Assembly: GCA_964556705.1 (NCBI GenBank)
Contig: CAZKXX010000160.1
Span: 1-5,156, forward strand
Direction of reading: 5' to 3'
Length of the DNA stretch: 5,156 nucleotides
From: CAZKXX01 sp964556705
Lineage (GTDB): Bacteria; Acidobacteriota; Terriglobia; UBA7540
Shown here piece after piece: positions 1 to 5,156 of the stretch. Both the position numbers and the translations under genes were made by a program. The notes below the pieces were generated by a model, which saw only the letters and a list, made by a program, of their open reading frames with translations, was not told the origin of the DNA and ran no database searches. The number at the start of each line of letters is the position of its first letter. Within the stretch, counting starts at the first letter, position 1.

Positions 1-1098
1 GTCGCGGATTTCGCCCACCATGATCTTGTCCGGGTCGTGGCGCAGGATGGAGCGCAAGCCGCGCGCGAACGTAAGCCCCCGCTTTTCGTTGACGGGAATC
101 TGCGTGATGCCGCGAATCTGATATTCGACCGGGTCCTCGATGGTAATGATCTTGTCTTCGTCCGTCTTGATTTCCGAGAGCGCGGCGTAGAGCGTGGTCG
201 TCTTCCCGCTTCCCGTCGGTCCGGTCACGAGCACCATCCCGTAAGGCTCGCGGATGAATCGGCGCAGGCGTTTGATTTCCCGGTCGGCCAGCCCCAGCAC
301 GTCGAGGCGGAGCTGGCGGAACTTCTCGTGCAGCGATTCCTTGTCGAGAATGCGCAGGACCGCGTCCTCACCGTGGATCGAGGGCATGATAGAGACGCGG
401 AAATCGATGGGCCGCCCGCGATACCGCACTCGGAAGCGGCCGTCCTGCGGAACGCGCCGCTCCGCGATGTCGAGTTCGGCCATCACCTTGATGCGCGTAA
501 TCAGACTCGATTGCAGCTCCCGCGCCAGCGGCGACAGCGCGTGTTGCAGGACGCCGTCGATGCGATATTTGACCGCGACAGCGTTGTCGCGGCTTTCGAT
601 GTGGACGTCGCTCGCGCGCCGCTCGAGCCCCGCGAAGATGATGGAGTCCACCAGCCGAATCATGGGGCTGGCGCCCCGCTCCTCGACCAGGTGCTCGAGC
701 GAAAGTCCCGCCTCGGAGCCCTCTTCGTCGCGGATGACATCCAGCCGGAATTCTTCGGTCGCCTCTTCCAGAACTCGCTGCGAAGGGTCCGTCTTCCGGA
801 GAAACTCGCGAACCTGGCTCAGGACCGCGACCTTGATCACCAGGCGGCGGTCGAGCTTCATCTCCAGCTCGTCGAGCCGGCCGAGGTCTGACGGATCTCC
901 GACGACGATGACCAGGTGGTGGTTGTGCGCTTCGAGCGGCAGAAATTCGTAGCGCACCATCAGGTCGAGGGGGATGGAGCGGAGGAGTTCCAGGTCGGGC
1001 CGGCACTCCCGCAGATCCACGAAATCAAACTGATACCGTCGCGCCAGTTCCCGCGCCCGCTCAAATTCCGCCGGCGAATCGCCGGTCAATTCCCTCAC
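1..1098 (-). CDS. gspE: GspE/PilB-family type II secretion / pilus assembly ATPase, 3' end missing
   Basis: Cytoplasmic AAA-type hexameric ATPase that powers pseudopilin assembly by acting on the GspF platform. I read 366 uninterrupted codons in the frame starting with GTG at 1098; the gene runs off the left edge. Residues about 15-115 resemble the GspE N-terminal (N2/MshEN-like) domain, with PLDLMVRYEFLPLE at 43-56 and a GDP motif at 67-69. The ATPase part shows ASDVHIE (162-168), RVPQDGR (215-221), Walker A GPTGSGKT (293-300, Lys299), the Asp box EDPVEY (321-326) and Walker B ending MVGEIRD (360-366, Glu363). The His box and any tetracysteine zinc motif would lie beyond the window. The GTG start is supported by AAGGAG seven bases upstream. 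The gene lies 44 nt after gspF. Whether it serves secretion (GspE) or a pilus (PilB) cannot be decided from this part; the family call is very secure. Confidence 0.95.
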   Translation of the reverse strand, partial: MRELTGDSPAEFERARELARRYQFDFVDLRECRPDLELLRSIPLDLMVRYEFLPLEAHNHHLVIVVGDPSDLGRLDELEMKLDRRLVIKVAVLSQVREFLRKTDPSQRVLEEATEEFRLDVIRDEEGSEAGLSLEHLVEERGASPMIRLVDSIIFAGLERRASDVHIESRDNAVAVKYRIDGVLQHALSPLARELQSSLITRIKVMAELDIAERRVPQDGRFRVRYRGRPIDFRVSIMPSIHGEDAVLRILDKESLHEKFRQLRLDVLGLADREIKRLRRFIREPYGMVLVTGPTGSGKTTTLYAALSEIKTDEDKIITIEDPVEYQIRGITQIPVNEKRGLTFARGLRSILRHDPDKIMVGEIRD

Positions 1099-1105
1099 GC
1101 CTTTG

Positions 1106-1111
1106 CTCCTT
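1106..1111 (-). promoter_or_regulatory. Ribosome binding site of gspE (AAGGAG), sets the GTG start
   Basis: AAGGAG on the minus strand lies seven bases before the GTG codon at 1096-1098. It is a strong match to the 16S anti-Shine-Dalgarno sequence and decides a GTG start that would otherwise be doubtful. Part of it can pair with an upstream CCTTC (see the inverted repeat at 1108-1140). Confidence 0.75.
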
Positions 1112-1140
1112 CAGGCCGCCCGCGCGCCGCGCGCGGAAGG
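1108..1140 (-). promoter_or_regulatory. GC-rich inverted repeat between gspF and gspE, covering the gspE Shine-Dalgarno
   Basis: In the transcript, CCTTC (1140-1136) can pair with GAAGG (1112-1108), which belongs to the gspE ribosome binding site. Inside it, CGCGCG-type arms at 1135-1130 and 1126-1121 form six GC pairs around a three-base loop; eight bases (1120-1113) would bulge out on one side. The gspF stop codon (1145-1143) lies directly before the structure, so a ribosome finishing gspF would open it. No U-tract follows, so it is not an intrinsic terminator. The base pairing is visible; a role in translational coupling is inference. Confidence 0.4.
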
Positions 1141-1142
1141 GC

Positions 1143-2348
1143 CTACCGAACCTGCGCCGCCATGGAAAACAGCGGCAGATAAAACGCGATCAGGACAAAC
1201 GCCACCACCACGGCGATCGAAGCGATCATGACGGGGTCCACGAGCGCCACGAGCGTCGCGAGGTCGATGTTCACATCTTCCTCGTAAAACTCCGCCAGGC
1301 TTTCGAGCATGCCCGGCAACGCCCCGGTGTTCTCGCCCACCTCGATCATATCCAGCGCCGTTTCCGGGAAGAAGCCGGTCTGACGGAGGCTGGCGGCGAG
1401 GGCCTGGCCTCCCGTCACGTCGGCCTGCGCCCGAGCGATCGCTTGGGAGAGCAGCGGGCTCGAGACAGAATCCTTCGCCGTCTCCAGGGCTGAAACCACC
1501 GGAATGCCGCCCTGCAACAGCACCGCAAGCGTCCGGGCAAATTCCGCCACCGAAAACTTCTGAAGCAACTTTCCGGCCACGGGCATTCGGAATCTCAACC
1601 GGTCCCACGCCAGCCGCATGCTGGGAAGCTTCCGACCGGCCCGGAAAAGCAAGACGGCGCCGATGACGACCGCCAGGATGACGACGCCGAAATCCTTAAC
1701 GCCTAAAGAAAACTCGATGACGAACTGCGTCAACTCCGGCAATTCGACGTCCAGGTCGGCGTAAAGCATTGCGAAACGCGGCACGATGAACCAGATCACG
1801 AAGGAAACCAGGACGACCAGAAACATGAGCAGGAACGCCGGATAAACCAGCGCGGATAGAAACTTTTTCCGAAACGTGCGCGTCGTCTTCTGATAAGCGA
1901 TGTACTGCCCGAGAACGCGGTCGAGACTGCCGCTGCGCTCACCCGCGCGCAACGTGGCGCAGTAAATCTTCGGGAACTTCCCCGTCGCCTCGAAGGCCTC
2001 GGAAAGCAACGCGCCGGCGCGCACGCGCTCGCGAATGTCTTCGATAGCCGCGCGAAGTTCCTCCTGGCGGGTCTGCCGGGCCAGCAGATCGAGCGATTTC
2101 TGGAGCGGCAGCCCGGATTTCGACAGCGTCAGGAACTGTTGATTGAGGACCAAGAAATCGTCGCTGGAAATTCGCCCGCGGCCCGGCAGGGGCAAGCGGG
2201 CGCGCAGCCCCTCCTTCGGGCGAATCGAGAAAACGTAATAACCCTGCGCCCGGAGGCGCTGTCGCAGTTCTACTTCCGAAAAAGCCTCCACGGTCTCGTT
2301 GAAGACTCGTCCCGAATCCGTCCCGACTTTGCAGATAAATTCAGCCAT
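1143..2348 (-). CDS. gspF: GspF/PilC-family inner-membrane platform protein
   Basis: Polytopic inner-membrane protein that couples the GspE ATPase to pseudopilus assembly. It has 401 residues, the usual family length. Two GspF repeats are visible: residues about 66-188 and about 268-391. Each carries the family AGE/VGE signature: RAGERSGSLDRVL at 134-146 and VGENTGALPGML at 337-348. Hydrophobic segments are at about 168-190, 219-236 and 371-393, giving the normal three-helix topology. DPVMI (371-375) stands where the family usually has EPxMI. The N-terminus MAEFICKVGT looks complete, so ATG at 2348 is taken as the start, although no Shine-Dalgarno sits at the normal distance (AAAGGG lies more than 20 nt upstream). 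It begins 27 nt after the second pseudopilin and is probably translated from the same message. Confidence 0.96.
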   Translation of the reverse strand: MAEFICKVGTDSGRVFNETVEAFSEVELRQRLRAQGYYVFSIRPKEGLRARLPLPGRGRISSDDFLVLNQQFLTLSKSGLPLQKSLDLLARQTRQEELRAAIEDIRERVRAGALLSEAFEATGKFPKIYCATLRAGERSGSLDRVLGQYIAYQKTTRTFRKKFLSALVYPAFLLMFLVVLVSFVIWFIVPRFAMLYADLDVELPELTQFVIEFSLGVKDFGVVILAVVIGAVLLFRAGRKLPSMRLAWDRLRFRMPVAGKLLQKFSVAEFARTLAVLLQGGIPVVSALETAKDSVSSPLLSQAIARAQADVTGGQALAASLRQTGFFPETALDMIEVGENTGALPGMLESLAEFYEEDVNIDLATLVALVDPVMIASIAVVVAFVLIAFYLPLFSMAAQVR

Positions 2349-2375
2349 CAGATCGCGATTAGGTATGCGCCCTTT

Positions 2376-2819
2376 TCACCAACTGCTGTACGGCGTCCCC
2401 TCCAGGGAAATTTCATCCGACCCGCTGTGAACGTCCACGATGCCGGGAATCGCCTGCCCGGGATTCAGCGGAACGTCCTCGATCACGACCTGCCAGGTCT
2501 GATTGGAGCGCGTAAACGGGTCCTCGGGCACGCCGCCGCGCAGATAGCCCTCGTCCACGAGTTCTTCCAGCGATTGCGGCGGCCGCTGTTTATCGAGCGT
2601 GAACTGGTCGATGAGCTTTCGCATCGTATAGAGGTTGTCACGCAGGGTCGCCTCCCGAGCGCGCGTCACGGCGCGCTGGTAAGTCGGGAAAGCCATCGAG
2701 ACAACGATCAAGATCAGCGTCAGGACCACCATCAATTCGAGCAGCGTGAACGCGCGGCCTTGAGCGACGCGGCGCGCTGCCCCCAACGCGGCCCTTCGCC
2801 GGACTTCACCAGTCAGCAT
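2376..2819 (-). CDS. Second GspG-like pseudopilin with Ala at the -1 cleavage position
   Basis: Type IV pilin-like protein of 147 residues, expected to be cleaved by a prepilin peptidase and assembled into the pseudopilus. The class III signal has a long basic leader (residues 1-23, rich in Arg), then FTLLELMVV from Phe24 with the conserved Glu28 at +5, followed by a hydrophobic helix to about residue 44. The residue before the cleavage site is Ala23 instead of the usual Gly. The rest fits the T2SS protein G fold: an amphipathic helix, LEELVDEGYL, EDPF, and a C-terminus DVHSGSDEISLEGTPYSSW resembling the calcium-binding loop of GspG. ATG at 2819 is chosen because it overlaps the previous gene's end by 14 nt; an upstream GTG/ATG in the open frame would give an Arg/Cys-rich, implausible extension. 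There is no clear Shine-Dalgarno, so coupling is likely. Whether it is the major pseudopilin is unknown. Confidence 0.9.
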   Translation of the reverse strand: MLTGEVRRRAALGAARRVAQGRAFTLLELMVVLTLILIVVSMAFPTYQRAVTRAREATLRDNLYTMRKLIDQFTLDKQRPPQSLEELVDEGYLRGGVPEDPFTRSNQTWQVVIEDVPLNPGQAIPGIVDVHSGSDEISLEGTPYSSW

Positions 2820-3282
2820 AGGCCGTCCCGTCCAGCCCCGTGCCCCAGCTCTTTGAGTACACGTCAAACACGTTCGACCCGCTCCAACTGCGCGAGTCCG
2901 GGTCGTCCTGCATCGAGCGCAGGCCCCAGTCGGCATTGCCGGTCATCGGGTCAATGGGGATGCGCCGCAGGAACTTGTACTTCGCCGTCGCCGAACCTTT
3001 CAGCGGGACACCTTTCACCAGCGTCTCGAGGTCGGGAGGATAGCCGAAGGTGTCCGCCGTCGTGGGAATCATCCCGCGGTCGGCAAAATCCTTGTAGCGG
3101 TCAATTGCCTGCCGCATTTCGCGCAGGGCGCGACGCAATTCAATTTCTTTCTGGCGCTGGACCTGAGTGCGGGCCAGAGGCAACGCGGCACCGGTCAGAA
3201 TCAGCAGGATGGTAATCGCCGCAATCAGTTCGACCAGCGTAAACCCCTTCGAACCTCTGCGAACCATCCTCAGGAGATTCAT
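2806..3282 (-). CDS. gspG: First GspG-like pseudopilin of the type II secretion / pilus system
   Basis: Pilin-like protein of 158 residues. It has a short basic leader ending KG at residues 12-13, then FTLVELIAA from Phe14 with Glu18 at +5, and a hydrophobic helix to about residue 36: a canonical prepilin peptidase site. The soluble part has a polar helix (about 39-68), PPDLETLV (82-89), FLRRIPIDPMTG (104-115) matching the GspG 'lPkDPwG' region, an acidic stretch QDDPDS, and a C-terminus FDVYSKSWGTGLDGT ending in YADW, as in the GspG calcium loop. ATG at 3282 is preferred over GTG three codons earlier because AGAGGG lies eight bases upstream of ATG, and the GTG would overlap that site. The gap to the secretin is 12 nt. 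It differs strongly from the next gene's product outside the N-terminal helix, so the pair is not a recent duplication. Confidence 0.93.
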   Translation of the reverse strand: MNLLRMVRRGSKGFTLVELIAAITILLILTGAALPLARTQVQRQKEIELRRALREMRQAIDRYKDFADRGMIPTTADTFGYPPDLETLVKGVPLKGSATAKYKFLRRIPIDPMTGNADWGLRSMQDDPDSRSWSGSNVFDVYSKSWGTGLDGTAYADW

Positions 3283-3290
3283 ACTCGACA

Positions 3291-3296
3291 CCCTCT
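3291..3296 (-). promoter_or_regulatory. Ribosome binding site of the first pseudopilin (AGAGGG)
   Basis: AGAGGG on the minus strand lies eight bases before ATG 3282 and overlaps the secretin stop codon (3297-3295). It decides in favour of ATG 3282 over the in-frame GTG at 3291, and suits re-initiation by ribosomes finishing the secretin. Confidence 0.6.
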
Positions 3297-5079
3297 ATTC
3301 CGGGGGCGGCGGGACGGGCGCTTCCTGCGACGGAGGCTCGGGCGCCGGCGGAGCTTCCCCAGGCGAGACGCGAAGCTCGGTTTCGAGGCCCCTCGCCCGC
3401 TCGCGGCCCACGCCGAAATCCGGAAGGCGGATCAAGCGCGGCGTCAGCATCACGAGGATTTCTGTGTCCACGCGCTCGCGCCGTTCCGAGGCGAAAAGAT
3501 AGCGGAGAAACGGAATCTCACCCAAACCCGGCAGCCCACTCCAGGATTCGACCTCCTTGCTTTCGATGAGTCCGCCGAGCAGGTTGACCTCCCCTTCCTT
3601 CAGCCGGATATCGTGTTCGATGCGACGCTGGCCGAAGGTGGGTTGGCTGAAGCCGCCGATTTGAATCGGCGCTTGAAGCGAAGAGATTTCAATCACCGCG
3701 CGAAGTGCGACCTCGCCGTTGGGAAGCAGCCGCGGCGTGATATCCAGGTTTACGCCCACGTCCTGATACTGGAACTGCGTGCTGGCAAGCAACCCGAACC
3801 CCGTTCCCGTCTGTACGCCGCCCAGAGAGGGCAGAAAGCTGCCCGTCGCGAAAGGCACCCGGCTGCCGATGCGCAGCTTCGCCGTCATCCCGTCCGTCAC
3901 GCGCACCTGAGGATTCTGGAGGATGCGCGACTCCGCATCGGAAAGCAGCGCGTTGGCCACCGCTCCGGGCAGCACGATGCTGAAGTCGCGCGTGCTGATG
4001 CGTCCGATGTCGCTCAACCGCAATGTAGGAATGTTAGCTTGGGTCTCGCGGCCCGTGAACCCGATGCCAAAGATCGCGGTGCTCGGAAGCGGCGAGGTGG
4101 CAACCTGAGCGAGGCCAAGTTCGCGGACCCGGTTGCGGTCCGCCTCGACGATCGCCACCTCCACCAGAATCTCCGCCTTCCCCTGGTCGAGGTCGCGGAT
4201 GAGCCGTTCAGCGGCCGCCACTTTTGCCGGCGTGTCCCGCACGATGATGGCGTTGGCGTCTGGATTGTCGATGATGCGCTGCAACCCCAGAACCTGCTTG
4301 AGCGCCGTCGTGATGGCCGTGCGGTCGGCCGGCGCGAGCGGGTTGGAAAGGTAAATGGTCTTCAGCACCTGCTCTTCAAAGTCGCGCCGGTTGGCCGGGT
4401 TGTCGGTGACCACCAGAATGGTGTTCGGCGTGATCGCCCGCCAGAACGTCTTGGTCTGATAGCCGATGATGTTCAGGATGTCTTCAACCTGAACGTCCCT
4501 CAAATCCACCGAGATCGGCGCCGGACGGAAATCCGAAGAAAACGTCACATTGATTCCTGCCAGCTTGGCAAGCGTTTCGTAAACTTTCCGGCTGTCGGCC
4601 GAAACGCGGAATTGCGAGAGGGGCTCGGTCGAAAACGGCTTGAGTTGTGTCCCTGTCCTCGCCGCAGGCTCTTCGCGGGCGCGCAGCGCCTGCTGAATCG
4701 TCTCCTGTCTCGCCCTCTTCGCTTCCGCCTGCAGGGCCAAGGTGCGGCTCAGCTCCTGGATCGCCGCTTCGTTGGACGGGTCGATGCTCACGGCCTTCTG
4801 GAATTCCCCGGCCGCTTCGTCCAGCCGGTTTTGGGCCGCAAATTCCCTCCCCTTTTTCAGGTGAGCCAGCGCCGCCTGTGTCCGCGCCTGCTGCTCCCAA
4901 AGAACGAAGCGGGCGTTTCCGGGATTGGCCTGCCGGGCCCGCTCGAAGTGCACCAGGGCCGTATCCCAGTCCTTTCTTTGGGCCGCCTTGTGGCCTGCCT
5001 TGAAGGCGCTGCTGCCCGCGCCGCAGCCCACCAAAATGACCAGGCACAACCCACCTGCCAAGGCTCGGAATTTCCTCAT
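3295..5079 (-). CDS. gspD: Lipoprotein TPR-secretin (GspD/PilQ family), outer-membrane channel
   Basis: Outer-membrane secretin of 594 residues, forming the multimeric gate through which substrate or pseudopilus passes. Order of parts: lipoprotein signal with lipobox LVGC (16-19, Cys19); two TPR-like helical repeats (about 25-55 and 69-103); charged linker; N0/STN domain (about 157-227); a single N1 ring domain (about 237-299); secretin core (about 301-551). Core signatures are VPFATG (408-413), QYQDVGVNLDITPRL (437-451), LLGGLI (500-505) and SGLPGLGEIPFLRYLF (514-529). A proline-rich tail ends the protein (about 572-594). N2 and N3, usual in GspD, are absent, which is closer to PilQ; the AMIN domains of PilQ are also absent. 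ATG at 5079 is chosen over a GTG at 5133 because it has GGAGG and AAAGGG upstream and starts directly at the signal peptide. Family certain; GspD versus PilQ naming is open. Confidence 0.96.
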   Translation of the reverse strand: MRKFRALAGGLCLVILVGCGAGSSAFKAGHKAAQRKDWDTALVHFERARQANPGNARFVLWEQQARTQAALAHLKKGREFAAQNRLDEAAGEFQKAVSIDPSNEAAIQELSRTLALQAEAKRARQETIQQALRAREEPAARTGTQLKPFSTEPLSQFRVSADSRKVYETLAKLAGINVTFSSDFRPAPISVDLRDVQVEDILNIIGYQTKTFWRAITPNTILVVTDNPANRRDFEEQVLKTIYLSNPLAPADRTAITTALKQVLGLQRIIDNPDANAIIVRDTPAKVAAAERLIRDLDQGKAEILVEVAIVEADRNRVRELGLAQVATSPLPSTAIFGIGFTGRETQANIPTLRLSDIGRISTRDFSIVLPGAVANALLSDAESRILQNPQVRVTDGMTAKLRIGSRVPFATGSFLPSLGGVQTGTGFGLLASTQFQYQDVGVNLDITPRLLPNGEVALRAVIEISSLQAPIQIGGFSQPTFGQRRIEHDIRLKEGEVNLLGGLIESKEVESWSGLPGLGEIPFLRYLFASERRERVDTEILVMLTPRLIRLPDFGVGRERARGLETELRVSPGEAPPAPEPPSQEAPVPPPPE

Positions 5080-5081
5080 CG

Positions 5082-5094
5082 CCCTTTCGCCTCC
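5082..5094 (-). promoter_or_regulatory. Ribosome binding region of the secretin gene
   Basis: On the minus strand GGAGG (5094-5090) lies ten bases and AAAGGG (5087-5082) two bases before ATG 5079. The GGAGG at this distance is the better candidate. It supports the start at the lipoprotein signal peptide. Confidence 0.55.
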
Positions 5095-5116
5095 GCTTGG
5101 TTCATGGGACTTTTCG

Positions 5117-5146
5117 ATTATCCGGCAACCCACCGGTCGGGTGCAA
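5117..5146 (-). promoter_or_regulatory. Weak sigma70-like promoter candidate upstream of the secretin
   Basis: Minus strand TTGCAC (5146-5141; three of six consensus bases) is followed after 18 nt by GATAAT (5122-5117; five of six). This would place a start site about 30 nt before the secretin ATG. A good -10 with a poor -35 arises easily by chance, and the cluster may instead be read from genes further right, outside the window. Confidence 0.3.
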
Positions 5147-5156
5147 GTCGCCGCTC

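Noticed and set aside
37..891. Plus-strand open frame of 284 codons
   Set aside because: It is antisense to the ATPase gene, which shows Walker A, Asp box and Walker B in the other strand. The His/Arg/Asp-rich translation has no recognisable motif.
368..1006. Minus-strand open frame of 212 codons in another frame of gspE
   Set aside because: It overlaps the frame that encodes the conserved ATPase; its Arg/Pro/Ala-rich translation is a frame-shifted copy of the same DNA.
1120..1136. GC-rich hairpin after gspF as an intrinsic terminator
   Set aside because: The stem is strong but no run of U follows on the minus strand, and gspE starts a few bases later as part of the same cluster.
1111..1608. 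Minus-strand open frame of 165 codons overlapping gspF
   Set aside because: Out of frame with the complete GspF protein and rich in Gly/Arg; it has no motif of its own.
2352..2359. Palindrome ATCGCGAT just before the gspF start
   Set aside because: Only eight bases with no flanking symmetry; expected by chance and not convincing as an operator.
2139..3215. Plus-strand open frame of 358 codons
   Set aside because: It lies antisense to gspF and both pseudopilins, which have clear family motifs. The translation is rich in Arg, Ser and Pro with no domain, typical of a shadow frame in GC-rich DNA.
4484..5047. Minus-strand open frame of 187 codons overlapping the secretin N-terminus
   Set aside because: It is the secretin gene read in another frame; the lipobox, TPR and N0 motifs are in the chosen frame.
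1..5156. CRISPR arrays, tRNA/rRNA genes, insertion sequences or tandem repeats
   Set aside because: On reading both strands I see no spaced direct repeats, transposase motifs, cloverleaf-like sequences or terminal inverted repeats; nearly all of the window is coding.

Overview
The window holds one minus-strand gene cluster, read from right (about 5079) to left (position 1). It encodes the core of a type II secretion / type IV pilus-like machine. Gene order in the direction of transcription is: a lipoprotein secretin with TPR repeats (GspD/PilQ family), two GspG-like pseudopilins, a GspF/PilC inner-membrane platform protein, and a GspE/PilB assembly ATPase. The ATPase is cut by the left edge of the window just after its Walker B motif.

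The genes are packed like an operon: 12 nt between secretin and first pseudopilin, a 14-nt overlap between the two pseudopilins, 27 nt before gspF and 44 nt before gspE. I see no intrinsic terminator between them. The only long non-coding stretch is the 77 nt to the right of the secretin (5080-5156). It holds a clear ribosome binding site and a weak sigma70-like promoter candidate. Long open frames on the plus strand are antisense shadows of these genes in GC-rich DNA.

Together the products form a coherent machine. The ATPase drives the platform protein, which assembles the pseudopilins, and the secretin provides the outer-membrane channel. A prepilin peptidase, GspC/L/M or PilM/N/O assembly proteins and the minor pseudopilins are not in the window.

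The organism is a GC-rich diderm bacterium. The secretin architecture (lipobox, TPR, one N0 and one N1 domain, proline-rich tail) and the D-G-G-F-E order remind me of loci in Acidobacteriota. That placement comes from memory of family organisation, not from a search, and is tentative.

This is largely a recognisable system. The points worth a second look are the self-piloting TPR-secretin architecture, the alanine at the -1 cleavage position of the second pseudopilin, and an inverted repeat that could mask the gspE Shine-Dalgarno sequence.
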